Shown piece by piece: positions 1-9,719 of a stretch of DNA of 32,933 bases (within the stretch, counting starts at the first letter, position 1; every line of letters starts with the position of its first letter). Source of the stretch: Crenothrix polyspora (lineage in GTDB: Bacteria > Pseudomonadota > Gammaproteobacteria > Methylococcales > Methylomonadaceae); contig NZ_FUKJ01000002.1 in assembly GCF_900163745.1 (NCBI RefSeq), positions 1 through 32,933 on the forward strand. Reading direction: 5' to 3'. A program made the translations under genes and the position numbers. The notes under the pieces were generated by a model that was given only the letters and a program-made list of their open reading frames with translations, ran no database searches and had not been told where the DNA came from.

Positions 1-409
1 CCATTGCACCGATGCCAGCGGGCGCAGCTTCCTGCATCAACAATCCCCGTTGTGCGACCAGCTTGATGCCGTCTTCAAAAGACAGGGCGTTTGCACACAC
101 TAATGCCGTGTATTCCCCCAGGCTGTGGCCCGCAAACCAGGCGGGACGTAGTGCGCTTTGTTTGCACCAGACTTGCCATAGCGCAACACCAGCCGCTAAT
201 AGGGCAGGTTGGGTGTTATGGGTTTGATTCAGCTCTTCCGCAGGTCCCTCTGAAACGAGTTGCCACAGATCTTTGTCCAAGACATCAGAGGCGACAGCAA
301 AAAGCTGACGCACTTCAGGATGGGTATTGGCTAGTTCTGTTATCATGCCTACAGACTGGGAGCCTTGGCCAGGGAAAACGAATGCCAGATTATTGAGTGT
401 TTGGGTCAT
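1..409 (-). CDS. fabD: Malonyl-CoA:ACP transacylase, 5' part, cut by window edge
   Basis: FabD transfers malonyl from CoA to acyl carrier protein, supplying the chain-extending unit for fatty acid synthesis in the cytoplasm. The frame opens with ATG at 409 and stays open to the window edge, giving about 136 N-terminal residues of the usual ~310. The start MTQTLNNLAFVFPGQGSQSV carries the family's FPGQGSQ oxyanion-hole loop. The nucleophile elbow GHSLGEY, with the catalytic serine, is present near residue 95. It begins 8 nt after the fabH stop, so the two are co-transcribed in the order plsX-fabH-fabD. The C-terminal half, with the catalytic histidine, lies outside the window. Identity is near certain. 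Confidence 0.96.
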   Translation of the reverse strand, partial: MTQTLNNLAFVFPGQGSQSVGMITELANTHPEVRQLFAVASDVLDKDLWQLVSEGPAEELNQTHNTQPALLAAGVALWQVWCKQSALRPAWFAGHSLGEYTALVCANALSFEDGIKLVAQRGLLMQEAAPAGIGAM

Positions 410-417
410 GAGTTTGA

Positions 418-1386
418 TTAATATCTGATTAGGGCAGAACCCCAGGTAAAGCCTGCGCCAAAGGCTTCCAATAATACAATTTGTCCGCGCTGTATACGGC
501 CATCGCGCACACCCTCGTCAAAGGCGAGCAGCACTGATGCAGACGAAGTGTTACCTTGGCCTTCAATTGTCACAATCACCTGATCCATCGACATGTTTAA
601 TTTTTTAGCGGTAGCAGCGAGAATACGAATATTTGCTTGATGCGGCACTAACCAATCAACATCCGATTTTTGCAAATTATTGGTTTCTAATGTTTCATCC
701 ACGATACGGCCTAACGTGTTAACGGCCACCTTGAATACTTCGTTGCCACGCATCTGAATAAAGCCCGCTTCATCTGGATTTTCAGGGGCCGTTGCTTGAG
801 GATTTGGACAAAAGAGTAGGTCTTCATATTCACCATCGGAATGAATATGGGTTGAAAGTATGCCTGATTCATCGCTTGCTTCCAATAACACAGCACCGGC
901 ACCGTCCCCGAATAAAATACAAGTTCCGCGATCCGTCCAGTCAGTAATACGCGAGCACAGCTCGGTGCCAACAACCAGAATTTTTTGTGCGGCACCGGAT
1001 TTAATATATTGGTCGGCAATGCTTAAGGCAAAGATAGCGCCGGAGCAAGCGGCCTGCACATCAAAGGCCACGCAGTTTTTTATGCCCAAGCGTTTTTGTA
1101 ATAAACAGCCGGTACTGGGGTAAACCCGATCTGGCGTACCGGTGGCAACAATAATCATATCAATCTGTTCAGGATCGATTTGCGCCATATCCAGGGCTTG
1201 TCTGGCAGCAGCTTCCGCCATGCTGGAAGCTGTTTCATGCGGTGCTGCTATCCGACGGCTTTTAATGCCGGTACGTTCAAAAATCCAGCTGTCAGAGGTG
1301 TCGACCATTTGTGAGATATGCTCATTGGTGCGAACTTCTTCCGGCAAGTAACCACCCGTGCCTATAACTCGTGCGTAACGCTTCAT
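418..1386 (-). CDS. fabH: 3-oxoacyl-ACP synthase III (KAS III)
   Basis: FabH condenses acetyl-CoA with malonyl-ACP and starts type II fatty acid synthesis. The protein is 322 aa, normal for the family. The Cys-His-Asn triad is visible: Cys114 in [10 protein letters not shown], His249 in VPHQANIRI and Asn279 in GQGNTSSAS. The N-terminus [13 protein letters not shown] is typical. The start codon overlaps the plsX stop by 4 nt (ATGA-type coupling) and fabD follows after 8 nt. Nothing unusual was seen. Confidence 0.98.
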   Translation of the reverse strand: MKRYARVIGTGGYLPEEVRTNEHISQMVDTSDSWIFERTGIKSRRIAAPHETASSMAEAAARQALDMAQIDPEQIDMIIVATGTPDRVYPSTGCLLQKRLGIKNCVAFDVQAACSGAIFALSIADQYIKSGAAQKILVVGTELCSRITDWTDRGTCILFGDGAGAVLLEASDESGILSTHIHSDGEYEDLLFCPNPQATAPENPDEAGFIQMRGNEVFKVAVNTLGRIVDETLETNNLQKSDVDWLVPHQANIRILAATAKKLNMSMDQVIVTIEGQGNTSSASVLLAFDEGVRDGRIQRGQIVLLEAFGAGFTWGSALIRY

Positions 1387-2411
1387 GCGATTTTCCTTAC
1401 CGCCAAGGTTTTTTCAATTTGCTCGCTTATTTTGCGTATCACATCTTTTTTGACTTCAATTTCTGCTAGTTTTATGGCGGTTTTAAACGCCAAGCTGTCA
1501 GCACCGCCGTGGCTTTTAATCACCAAGCCGCGCAAACCTAGAAAACTTGCGCCGTTATAAAGCCTTGGGTCTATACGATCTTTGAAAGATTTAAGGACAG
1601 GGTAGGCGATTAAACCGACCAGTTTGGTCAATAGATTTTTTGAAAAAGCGGCTTTCAATGCGGTACTGATCATTTTAGCGGCACCTTCTATGGATTTCAG
1701 CGCAACATTGCCGACAAAGCCATCTGCGACAATCAAATCGACGGCAATAGTACCGGCATTGAGAGAATTGCCTTCCACATAGCCGATATAATTTAAATGC
1801 GAGCCTTCCAGCAGTTTTGCGGCGGCTTTCACTTGCTCATTACCTTTGACATCTTCTTCGCCAATATTGAGTAGGCCAACTTTGGGATTTTCAATGTTTT
1901 CAACGGCTTTGACCAGTTCATTGCCCATGACGGCAAACTGAAACAGATGTTCGGCGGTACAATCCACGTTAGCGCCTAGGTCGAGGACATGGGTATGGCC
2001 TAACGTAGACGGCAAGGTTGAAATAATCGCAGGACGATCAATGCCGGGTATCATTTTTAGCACGAAACGTGCGGTCGCCATTAAAGCGCCGGTGTTACCT
2101 GCGCTGACACAAGCATCCGCCTGGCCATCACGTACCAGGTTGATAGCGACACGCATTGAGGAGTCTTTTTTGTTTTTTAGGGCTTTAGAGGGTGATTCGT
2201 CCATCTCAACGCGCTGGGAGGCGTGCCGGATGACTAGCCGATCCTGATAGTCATGGGGTAATTGTGACAAATGTTGCTGGATAACTGTTTCATCACCCAC
2301 CAGGATGAGCTTCAGTTCTGCGTTGTCTTTTAGGCAGTCCAGTGATGCGGGTATGGTCACTGATGGGCCAAAATCCCCGCCCATTGCATCAATAGAAATT
2401 GTTAGGCTCAC
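1383..2411 (-). CDS. plsX: Phosphate acyltransferase PlsX
   Basis: PlsX converts acyl-ACP and phosphate to acyl-phosphate, the donor for PlsY in phospholipid synthesis; it acts at the inner face of the membrane. The conserved opening [20 protein letters not shown] places the start at GTG 2411, giving 342 aa (E. coli PlsX is about 356), with an AGGAG about 12 nt upstream. The frame continues to an ATG at 2468, but that adds 19 residues without family similarity and has no ribosome site. Further family segments are [20 protein letters not shown] and [11 protein letters not shown]. It sits 86 nt after rpmF and overlaps fabH by 4 nt. Confidence 0.97.
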   Translation of the reverse strand: MSLTISIDAMGGDFGPSVTIPASLDCLKDNAELKLILVGDETVIQQHLSQLPHDYQDRLVIRHASQRVEMDESPSKALKNKKDSSMRVAINLVRDGQADACVSAGNTGALMATARFVLKMIPGIDRPAIISTLPSTLGHTHVLDLGANVDCTAEHLFQFAVMGNELVKAVENIENPKVGLLNIGEEDVKGNEQVKAAAKLLEGSHLNYIGYVEGNSLNAGTIAVDLIVADGFVGNVALKSIEGAAKMISTALKAAFSKNLLTKLVGLIAYPVLKSFKDRIDPRLYNGASFLGLRGLVIKSHGGADSLAFKTAIKLAEIEVKKDVIRKISEQIEKTLAVRKIA

Positions 2412-2497
2412 GCTTACGAATGACTCCTGAGTTATTTTTAAAGACGCCGAATCAGCTAGATTCGGCATACCATCATTCTAAAGCTAGGGAATGATTG

Positions 2498-2680
2498 TTA
2501 TTCGTCGTCAGTGTTGTTGACGATTTGACGACCTTTAAAAAAGCCATCTGGTGTCATGTGATGACGCAAATGCGTTTCTCCGGTAATCGGATCCTGAGAC
2601 AAGGCTTTTGTGGTTAACGCATCGTGTGAGCGACGTTGTCCGCGTCTTGAACGCGATATTTTACTTTTTGGTACTGCCAT
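2498..2680 (-). CDS. rpmF: 50S ribosomal protein L32
   Basis: This is the small basic protein L32 of the large ribosomal subunit, 60 aa. The opening [20 protein letters not shown] is diagnostic. There are no cysteines, so this is the zinc-free form common in gammaproteobacteria. Its start overlaps the end of yceD by 20 nt, and plsX follows, matching the conserved yceD-rpmF-plsX order that links ribosome and membrane lipid supply. Confidence 0.98.
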   Translation of the reverse strand: MAVPKSKISRSRRGQRRSHDALTTKALSQDPITGETHLRHHMTPDGFFKGRQIVNNTDDE

Positions 2681-3200
2681 TTAAATCTCCAGTATTTTTT
2701 AAGTTAGCTAAAATGGAAAAAGGGTTTTTTTTATGCGTTTGCCCAGTGTCTGTATCACTGTTTTTGATGTCTTTGTGTAAAGCCAAACAATCATATGGAT
2801 GCTTAGGGTAGGTGGGCAGAGTTAACAATAATTCGTCTTCGATGATTTCTTTGAGAAATACAGTATCAGTGTTAATTAACAACGGCTCAAAGTCTTCGGG
2901 TAGTCTGTTCGCCTGCTCTATGGTCTTGACAATGCCGAGTTTTACGCTGTGTTTAACAGGCCAAACGACAGCTTGCAAACAGTTTTGGCAGCACAGGTTT
3001 AATTCTGTTTCAAGTGTGCCTTCGATTTTGGGAAGGCGTCCTTCACGGCCAAAAAAAAGCGCTACTGTCACAGAGCCGGTGTCGGCTATCAGCAAATCAT
3101 TTAAGCGATCCAGGCCGCTTACGGGTATTTGTCCTTTTAACTCGCCACGGTTATCGGCAAGCTGCAAAGGATCTATATATTCAGGTAATCGATATAACAT
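2661..3200 (-). CDS. yceD: YceD / DUF177 family protein
   Basis: This is a 179-aa DUF177 protein. The family is linked to 23S rRNA metabolism and is nearly always encoded before rpmF, as here; the biochemical role is not settled. The family's Cys-pair segment is seen as [13 protein letters not shown], followed by the acidic stretch [17 protein letters not shown]. Start ATG 3200 ([15 protein letters not shown]) gives the usual length (E. coli 173 aa). The frame stays open to 3323, but that extension would run into the uvrD ribosome site and looks non-coding. Confidence 0.9.
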   Translation of the reverse strand: MLYRLPEYIDPLQLADNRGELKGQIPVSGLDRLNDLLIADTGSVTVALFFGREGRLPKIEGTLETELNLCCQNCLQAVVWPVKHSVKLGIVKTIEQANRLPEDFEPLLINTDTVFLKEIIEDELLLTLPTYPKHPYDCLALHKDIKNSDTDTGQTHKKNPFSILANLKNTGDLNGSTKK

Positions 3201-3325
3201 AACTTGATAATGATATATGGAAACCGAACATGCGTCAAACCAACGATAGTACCCCGAAGCTATAGTTAGTGGTAAAGTGGGCAATAAATCTATTATTTTT
3301 TGTATATTTAGGAGGATAAACATCT
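3201..3325. promoter_or_regulatory. Divergent intergenic region yceD / uvrD
   Basis: This 125-bp spacer must hold the promoters for the leftward yceD-rpmF-plsX-fab operon and for rightward uvrD. It is A+T-rich near uvrD. An excellent Shine-Dalgarno AGGAGG lies at 3310-3315, ten bases before the GTG start of uvrD. No promoter hexamers are assigned with confidence. Confidence 0.5.
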
Positions 3326-5536
3326 GTGAGCAGTGACATCAACGCGACAACCGCCGCGAAAAACGAGGTGGTGACAACCCTTATCAGCACTTTGAATGAT
3401 GCGCAGTGTCAGGCAGTGACCACGCCTGCGCAGTCGGTACTGGTTTTGGCCGGTGCCGGTAGCGGTAAGACGCGGGTTTTGGTGCATCGCATCGCCTGGC
3501 AAATTCAGGTGCGGAATGTATCGATGCACAGTATTTTGGCGGTGACTTTTACCAACAAAGCCGCAAAAGAAATGCGCGGCAGAATTGAGGCCTTGTTGCA
3601 AGTGTCTGCGCGTGCCATGTGGATAGGGACTTTTCACGGTGTGGCGCATCGCTTATTGCGTAGCCATACCAAACAGGCGAAATTGCCGGACACTTTTCAG
3701 GTAATGGACAGTGCCGATCAATTAAGATTAATTAAGCGTTTGCTGGTGACGCTGAATCTGGATGAAGACAAATGGCCGCCACGGCAAATCCAGTGGCATA
3801 TCAATGCCCAGAAAGATGAAGGCATAAGAGCCAAGGATTGCATTGCCGGCTATGATCTCTATCAGCAAAATCTGTTAAAGATTTATCAGGCTTATGAAGC
3901 GTTGTGCGAGCGTTCAGGGCTGGTCGATTTTGGTGAATTGCTACTGCGTGCGCATGAGTTACTGCGTGATAATCCTGACGTATTGAGATTTTATCAGCAA
4001 CGTTTTAACCAGGTTCATGTTGATGAATTTCAAGATACCAATGCCATACAATATGCGTGGTTACGGCTATTGACGCAAGGTCAGGACAATATTTTTGTGG
4101 TGGGGGATGACGACCAATCTATTTACGGTTGGCGGGGTGCAAAAATTGAAAACATCTATAGCTTTCAAAAGCATTATCCAGATCATCAAGTGGTCAAGCT
4201 TGAACAAAACTACCGATCCACCGGCATGATTCTTAAGGCTGCGAATGCGGTGGTGGCTAACAACGAGGGCCGGATGGGTAAAGCGTTGTGGACGGCTTCG
4301 GCTGATGGCGATCCTATCGCCTTATACGCGGCATTTAATGAGCAGGATGAAGCTTATTTTGTGGTTGAGCGTATTCGTTCCTGGTTCAATGACGGTGGTA
4401 AATATAGCGATGTGGCTATTTTGTATCGCTCTAATGCGCAATCGCGTCAGTTTGAAGAACGCTTAATGACCGCCGCTATACCTTATCGGGTTTACGGTGG
4501 TTTGCGGTTTTTTGAACGGGCGGAAATTAAAAACGCGCTGGCTTATTTGCGCTTGATCGCCAATCGCCATGATGATGCGTCATTTGAACGTGTTATCAAT
4601 ACTCCGACGCGTGGCATAGGGGCGAAAAGCCTGGAAGATATGCGCACTATAGCGCGGGAACTGGCTATATCGATGTGGTCGGCGATGATGGTATTGCTGG
4701 ATCAGGGGCACTTATCGGGGCGTGCCAACAATGCCTTGCTGGCTTTTGCGCAGCTGATTAAAAACCTGGATCAACTGGTCGAGGGCTCGGAGCTTTACGA
4801 AAAAGTGCAGTTGGTGATTGAAAAAAGTGGCTTGCTTGAGTTCCATGAAAAAGAAAAAGCCGATAAGGGCGATGAAAAGGTAGAGAATTTAAAAGAATTG
4901 GTCAATGCAGCACGATTGTTTGATTTTGATAGCAACCTTGAAGGTATGGAAAACCTCAGTGAGCTGGATATGTTCCTGGCTTATGCGACCCTGGAATCTG
5001 GCGATATGCAGGCCGACGATTTTGATGAATGCGTACAACTGATGACCTTGCATTCGGCGAAAGGCCTGGAATTTAAACTGGTTTTTTTGGTGGGCTTGGA
5101 AGAAGGCCTATTTCCATCCCAGCAATCGCTTGATGATGTCGGGCGTTTACAGGAAGAGCGCCGCCTGTGTTATGTGGGCATTACCCGTGCGATGCAGTAT
5201 TTGTACTTAAGCTATGCAGAATCCAGACGCTTATACGGGCGCGAAAGCTACCCCAGGCCGTCACGGTTTTTGCGTGAGATACCCGCTGAATGTATCCAAG
5301 AAGTGCGGTTACGTGCCGAGGTGAGTCGTCCGGTTACTGCTATTAAACCTAAATCTGCTAGTTTGCAGACAGCCGGACAATATCGCTTGGGGCAGCGGGT
5401 AAGCCATGTTAAGTTTGGCGAAGGGGTAATATTGCAAACAGAAGGTGCGGGGGATCAGGAACGGGTGCAGATTAACTTTAGGCAAGTGGGTATTAAGTGG
5501 TTGATGCTGGCTTATGCAAAGCTGGATGTTTTGTAG
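3326..5536 (+). CDS. uvrD: DNA helicase II, UvrD/Rep superfamily 1A
   Basis: UvrD is a 3'-5' DNA helicase for nucleotide excision and mismatch repair and for clearing stalled complexes. At 736 aa it matches UvrD (E. coli 720). Superfamily 1 motifs occur in order: Walker A AGAGSGKT, motif Ia FTNKAAKEM, motif II VDEFQDTN, motif III VGDDDQSIYGWRGA, motif IV EQNYRST, motif V TLHSAKGLEF and motif VI YVGITRA. The C-terminus (about residues 685-736, GQRVSHVKFGEGVI) is the Tudor-like UvrD/PcrA tail that contacts RNA polymerase. GTG 3326 is chosen because AGGAGG sits 10 nt upstream. It is monocistronic and converges on the polyphosphate operon. Confidence 0.96.
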   Translation: MSSDINATTAAKNEVVTTLISTLNDAQCQAVTTPAQSVLVLAGAGSGKTRVLVHRIAWQIQVRNVSMHSILAVTFTNKAAKEMRGRIEALLQVSARAMWIGTFHGVAHRLLRSHTKQAKLPDTFQVMDSADQLRLIKRLLVTLNLDEDKWPPRQIQWHINAQKDEGIRAKDCIAGYDLYQQNLLKIYQAYEALCERSGLVDFGELLLRAHELLRDNPDVLRFYQQRFNQVHVDEFQDTNAIQYAWLRLLTQGQDNIFVVGDDDQSIYGWRGAKIENIYSFQKHYPDHQVVKLEQNYRSTGMILKAANAVVANNEGRMGKALWTASADGDPIALYAAFNEQDEAYFVVERIRSWFNDGGKYSDVAILYRSNAQSRQFEERLMTAAIPYRVYGGLRFFERAEIKNALAYLRLIANRHDDASFERVINTPTRGIGAKSLEDMRTIARELAISMWSAMMVLLDQGHLSGRANNALLAFAQLIKNLDQLVEGSELYEKVQLVIEKSGLLEFHEKEKADKGDEKVENLKELVNAARLFDFDSNLEGMENLSELDMFLAYATLESGDMQADDFDECVQLMTLHSAKGLEFKLVFLVGLEEGLFPSQQSLDDVGRLQEERRLCYVGITRAMQYLYLSYAESRRLYGRESYPRPSRFLREIPAECIQEVRLRAEVSRPVTAIKPKSASLQTAGQYRLGQRVSHVKFGEGVILQTEGAGDQERVQINFRQVGIKWLMLAYAKLDVL

Positions 5537-5581
5537 GTGGCAAGCAGCGTTAAACGCGGGTATTTATTTTGTGCGGCAGGG

Positions 5582-6424
5582 TTAGCCATCCAAAAGATCA
5601 AAATATGACTGCCGGTCAAGTGGCATAAACCAATCGCCGTTATCAAAATGCGAAACCAGCGTGGCGCTGGCATATTTAGAAAAACCACTGTGCTGTAGCT
5701 CAAAGGTACGGATCAAATCCAGCATCCAATAGGGGACTTCGCCGACCATGCACTTTAATTCCAGCACCACGCTGGCATCGCCGCTTTTAGTGTTGGTGGC
5801 ATAGATGGTTTCGTTGTCATAGTGGGTCATGCCATAGGTGGCGAGAAGATTGTAGTCATCCTGAACACGGTATTGCATGTGGGCATCCAGCGTCACCCGT
5901 GAGTATTCGTCTATGGTAGAAAAAAAAGCGCGTCGGCGGTAGGTGGTTAATATTTTCGGTTCAATGGCATAGGTGGTCGCTAAGCGTAAAAATAGCTCTT
6001 TGTTGGTTTTCTCGGCATGGGAATCAGATTCAGGTGGCCGGAACGCAGGGTCGGTTAATATATAGGGCCATTGATGCGCTTGTGCGGTGGCGCGGTATTT
6101 GGTGACTACGCCGGAAGCGCCGGTACGATGTTTGACTTCCAAAAAATAGGGGCCTACATCGCCATCGCCGTAAAAACGGGTACGCATGTTAAAGCGTATT
6201 TCCTTGCCGCCTATGCGCTGCTTTAAAAATTCATAGCCCGGTGAGTCAAAGTACAAACTACCCACTTTATAAAAATAATTGTCGGCTTTGGTCTTGACGG
6301 AATAATTGTCCAGATCGCAATACAGGCTGATAAAGTCGCTGATGGGTTCAACATAAGACCAGGGGATTTGGTATTTCAGTTCATAACGTTCCAGTACCGG
6401 TGGCAGTAAATTGATCTTGGACAT
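5582..6424 (-). CDS. VTC-domain polyphosphate polymerase
   Basis: This is a 280-aa protein of the VTC (triphosphate tunnel) family. The yeast homologue Vtc4 makes polyphosphate from ATP on a metal-lined beta-tunnel. The paired basic and acidic tunnel residues are all visible: ERYELKY (E12, R13, E15, K17), SLYFDSP (56-62), RFNMRTR (R77, R81, R83), LEVKHR (E96, K98), TKYRA (K109, R111), TYRRR (161-165), LELKC (E222, K224) and FSKYA (K250). It looks catalytically complete and lacks SPX or membrane segments, so it is probably cytoplasmic, perhaps held by the DUF4956 partner. It is the last gene of the operon, 7 nt after the TolC-like gene. The substrate is inferred from the family. Confidence 0.88.
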   Translation of the reverse strand: MSKINLLPPVLERYELKYQIPWSYVEPISDFISLYCDLDNYSVKTKADNYFYKVGSLYFDSPGYEFLKQRIGGKEIRFNMRTRFYGDGDVGPYFLEVKHRTGASGVVTKYRATAQAHQWPYILTDPAFRPPESDSHAEKTNKELFLRLATTYAIEPKILTTYRRRAFFSTIDEYSRVTLDAHMQYRVQDDYNLLATYGMTHYDNETIYATNTKSGDASVVLELKCMVGEVPYWMLDLIRTFELQHSGFSKYASATLVSHFDNGDWFMPLDRQSYFDLLDG

Positions 6425-6431
6425 CGTCGGT

Positions 6432-7745
6432 TTACCCGTGAACGCGAGGCTGCTGCGCCGTTTTTTGTAGTGTCGCCGGTTGTAAGGCGGGTATCTTGGT
6501 ATGCAGCCAATTACGCAGTGGCTGAGCGGTTAATTGCCCGGCAATCGTCAGGTAGCCGACGTAAAGTGTTAATGCCTCTTGGTGTATATCCAGTAATTCT
6601 TTAAGCTTTTTGGCGTGTTCAATATGTAAGGCCAGTGCCAATTGCGGGTTGGATTTCGCGTAGTCTTTTTCCAGGCGTGCGTTGAGTTTATCCATTTGCT
6701 TTTGCGTCACTTGCCATTCTTCCAGCAGCCATTTCATTTTGGTACGTTTTTCATCAAGGCCTTGTGCCGTCGTGTAAGTGCTGTCATGAAGCTTGAAATG
6801 AGCGTCATACATGTCGTGGCGCGTTTCGGTGGTTTGAAAATTTTCTGTGCCTAGCGGAATGTTAACCCCCACCATAAAGCCCAGTTTGAGGTCTTTTTTG
6901 GGATCGTCAGTGTCATCAACCTGAAATCTGAGCAAATTTATGCCCAATTGTTGCGTAGATTTTTTGTGTTGGTTTTTCGCTTTGGCTTGCTCCAAATCCA
7001 GACGGGATTTGATCACTTCAGGAATCTGCCGTGGCTCAATGGCCTGAGCCATGATACTGTGCATTTGTGGCACGGAAATCAGCCAGTCCAGCGCATTGCT
7101 TGAAGCCATTAATGTTTCTTTGCTGTTGTCTGGTATCTTTAATTGGCTTTGCAAATCGTGCAAACGCCGTAAATTTAAGTCAACCATGTCTTTGGTTTGC
7201 TCGAAAGCGATTTCGACATCCAATAGGTTTTCTTCATTGAATTCGGCGCTATTGACCAGGCTACGATTCAACTGCACCTGCTTGTTCAATAATTCATTGG
7301 ATTCCAGTAAAAAATCCGTCTGGTTACGTTGTGCGATAAGTTCCAGTATCAGGTTGTAACGTCGGCTTAATTCGGTATTCAGCGCTTCATTGTATAGGGC
7401 ATCTTCCTGATGGGAGCGTAGTTGCAGAATTTTTTGTTCAGCATCGCGCTGTCCCCAGGCTTTGGGCTTTACACGAATGCCATAACTTTGGCTGTAGACA
7501 TCTGCGATGCCTTTGTTTAAGTCGGCGGGCTGAGTCTCATCCGCAGCATTGACGCGAATTTGCGATTCTTCAATCCAGGAGCTTAAGCCATTCAGTTCAG
7601 GAATATCTTTGCGGGTGGTGTTAACGGTGTCAAGTTCGGTCTGCGCCGCCAGTAGAAACGTGTTAATGGCGGGTAGTTCGGTTGCAAAGACGTGTGCAGG
7701 GACGCTGGACAGAAGCAACGAAATCAAGAATAGCCTTAAAGTCAT
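6432..7745 (-). CDS. TolC-like outer membrane efflux protein
   Basis: This 437-aa protein has a signal peptide (hydrophobic 4-14, probable cleavage after HVFA at 22). The mature part is mostly long charged, heptad-like helices (about 95-200 and 330-420). The segment LGFMVGVNIPLGTENF near 290-305 resembles the beta-strand 'LGFxVSIPL' part of outer membrane efflux proteins. It is somewhat short for TolC (471) and divergent, so outer membrane channel is the best but not the only reading. It starts 2 nt after the stop of the HlyD-like gene and is followed after 7 nt by the VTC gene. An adaptor, a TolC-like duct and a polymerase in one operon suggest a trans-envelope route. Confidence 0.72.
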   Translation of the reverse strand: MTLRLFLISLLLSSVPAHVFATELPAINTFLLAAQTELDTVNTTRKDIPELNGLSSWIEESQIRVNAADETQPADLNKGIADVYSQSYGIRVKPKAWGQRDAEQKILQLRSHQEDALYNEALNTELSRRYNLILELIAQRNQTDFLLESNELLNKQVQLNRSLVNSAEFNEENLLDVEIAFEQTKDMVDLNLRRLHDLQSQLKIPDNSKETLMASSNALDWLISVPQMHSIMAQAIEPRQIPEVIKSRLDLEQAKAKNQHKKSTQQLGINLLRFQVDDTDDPKKDLKLGFMVGVNIPLGTENFQTTETRHDMYDAHFKLHDSTYTTAQGLDEKRTKMKWLLEEWQVTQKQMDKLNARLEKDYAKSNPQLALALHIEHAKKLKELLDIHQEALTLYVGYLTIAGQLTAQPLRNWLHTKIPALQPATLQKTAQQPRVHG

Positions 7746-7747
7746 GG

Positions 7748-9709
7748 TTACTGTGCAGCACCGTCTAATGTCAGTTTTTGGTATTTTGAAGTATTGTTTT
7801 TGCCTTCATCAAAAACCACAACAAGTGATGCGATATCAGGGCGATAGGTAACGCCCTCGGCATTAACGTCAGGAAAATGCGCCAAGTTTTTAAGACTGTT
7901 ATCTTTAAGCATAACGCGCCACAAATAGCTATTTTTTGCCGAGGTACGCGCCACACTCAACAGGAAGAGGCGGTCATCCACTACCAACATATCCGATAAT
8001 TGTGTGGGTTCACCGGTATTGGGATCTTTTAAGGCAAGGGTTTGCCAGATTTCGGCAGCGGTGTCTTTACCTGCAAAAATAGCCTCCAGATTATTCAGTT
8101 TCATAATAACTGTAGAGTTTCCATCAATAAAAGGCGCTTTAAAACCCAGATACAGTGCGTTATCTTTAACAAAGTGCGATTCAATATCAATACTGTGATC
8201 GCTCATGGCTTGCGTTAAAAATGTGGCCACTTTTGATTCTGGCTGCTTATCCTTGATTGCGGTTAACACTTCAAACAAGTCAGCTTCTTGCTGCGTGGTT
8301 ACCTGGTTATGCTGATATTTAAAGCGCAACAGTTTTTTACGTTTGGATTTTAATTCATCATTTTTGTTATAAGCCAGTGAGCTGCTGACATAAATATAGT
8401 CACCATCGGTACTGATGCTTTCAAGGTCATCAATCGAGGTGTCGTCTTGCATGACCAGTTTGTCGGTAACCACAACATTTTTGTCCAAGATGAAAATACC
8501 AGGCCGGTCATCATCCTGCTCATCGCTAAGCAACAAATAATGGCTTTCTTTAGGATTCCAGAGCAATGCCGAAGCTTCTATATTTGTCATATCAATTTTG
8601 GGGTTGGCAGTAGTGAGTGTGGGTAATGGGGCGGCCTTGCGCGTATCTTGAGATCCTGCATGGACTTTACCAATTAGCGTTAACCATTGAAACGGTGGTT
8701 CTTTTTGGCTTAAAAAAATATCCACTTTTTCGCCAAAAAGCAGTGAGTTTTTGGTTGTCAAGCGTACCACGACTTCACGCCCCCAGGCGTTGATCAGCGG
8801 ATCCTTTTTGATGCGCTCAGGGTATTCGACAATACGGTTACCCAGGCTTTCTACAATGCCTTCCAGTGGCGGTTCATCATGGTTAAGTGTAATCGATTTT
8901 ACCCAAACGGTTTGACCTATGCGTACTTCGTTAAGAATATTTTCCTGAATAAAGCCTTTGACATTGGTGGGGGCCAGGCTATTTACGGTCATAATCGGTT
9001 GAAACGCAGCCACCAGATCGCCGGGTTTAAAGTGAATACTGCCTATGCGACCATTAAATTGAGCGTTAACTCTTAGGCTTTTGTTTTGCCGCTGCAATTC
9101 GGTTTTATTGCCTTGCAGTTCAGCAATCTGGGCATCGACCGGCCTGCGTGTTGCATTCAATTGCTGGGTCAGGTTATTAATTTCTGCCTGTATGGCTTGA
9201 GCAGCATAGTGGCGTTTTTTCTCCAGGTCGGCAATCTCAAGTGTTTCTGATGTGGGTGTTTCTTGCGCTATGTGCGTTCCGGAAATGCTTTCGGCAAGCA
9301 TTTTATTGTGCTGTATCAACTGTAGTCGTGCTTCAATTTCATGAATTTTTTGGTCTATATCCGCCAATGTAGATTCTTTGTTGGCGACTAAACTTTCAAT
9401 TTGACTGGTGATGGTTTGGTGCGCTTCATTTTTTTCCAGCTTAAGTTTTTTGATTTGTTCATCCAGAGTGTTTTGGCTTGACGTTAAATCGTGGCGTTTG
9501 ACTTCCAGTATTGCCATGCCCTGGGCAACGTCTTCACCTTCTAACGCTAGCGTCTGTATGATTTCAACAGGGTACTGAAAACTGATGTTTTGCTCGCGAT
9601 TATCGGCGATACCGAAAAAATGCTCAGATTTACGGTTAAACGAATCGGCTAATTTGAAGATGCCAACCATGGCTAAAATCCAACATAAAGGCAGTATTGC
9701 TTTTTTCAT
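7748..9709 (-). CDS. HlyD-like periplasmic adaptor fused to a beta-propeller-like domain
   Basis: This is a 653-aa fusion. Residues 4-21 form one membrane anchor. Residues 42-72 (PVEIIQTLALEGEDVAQG) and 213-245 (RIGSIHFKPGDLVAAFQPIM) are the two halves of a lipoyl fold, separated by a coiled coil of about 140 residues. Residues 246-335 look like the adaptor beta-barrel. Residues about 375-653 form a separate domain with repeated strands, including LLWNPKESHYLLLSDEQ and LESISTDGDYIYVSSSLAYN. This resembles DUF3616 / phytase-esterase-like propellers. Start ATG 9709 follows AAGAG; a TTG at 9730 is also in frame. It lies 10 nt after the DUF4956 stop and 2 nt before the TolC-like gene. The fusion is unusual for an adaptor. 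Confidence 0.78.
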   Translation of the reverse strand: MKKAILPLCWILAMVGIFKLADSFNRKSEHFFGIADNREQNISFQYPVEIIQTLALEGEDVAQGMAILEVKRHDLTSSQNTLDEQIKKLKLEKNEAHQTITSQIESLVANKESTLADIDQKIHEIEARLQLIQHNKMLAESISGTHIAQETPTSETLEIADLEKKRHYAAQAIQAEINNLTQQLNATRRPVDAQIAELQGNKTELQRQNKSLRVNAQFNGRIGSIHFKPGDLVAAFQPIMTVNSLAPTNVKGFIQENILNEVRIGQTVWVKSITLNHDEPPLEGIVESLGNRIVEYPERIKKDPLINAWGREVVVRLTTKNSLLFGEKVDIFLSQKEPPFQWLTLIGKVHAGSQDTRKAAPLPTLTTANPKIDMTNIEASALLWNPKESHYLLLSDEQDDDRPGIFILDKNVVVTDKLVMQDDTSIDDLESISTDGDYIYVSSSLAYNKNDELKSKRKKLLRFKYQHNQVTTQQEADLFEVLTAIKDKQPESKVATFLTQAMSDHSIDIESHFVKDNALYLGFKAPFIDGNSTVIMKLNNLEAIFAGKDTAAEIWQTLALKDPNTGEPTQLSDMLVVDDRLFLLSVARTSAKNSYLWRVMLKDNSLKNLAHFPDVNAEGVTYRPDIASLVVVFDEGKNNTSKYQKLTLDGAAQ

Positions 9710-9719
9710 CCCAGTTCTC

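Noticed and set aside
3201-3323. Longer yceD frame starting at 3323
   Set aside because: The extension has no DUF177 similarity and would place the start inside the uvrD ribosome site.
3308-3649. Long antisense frames inside uvrD, fabH, plsX, cox, lip and mre genes
   Set aside because: They are shadows of genes with clear family motifs on the other strand or frame and show no domains of their own.
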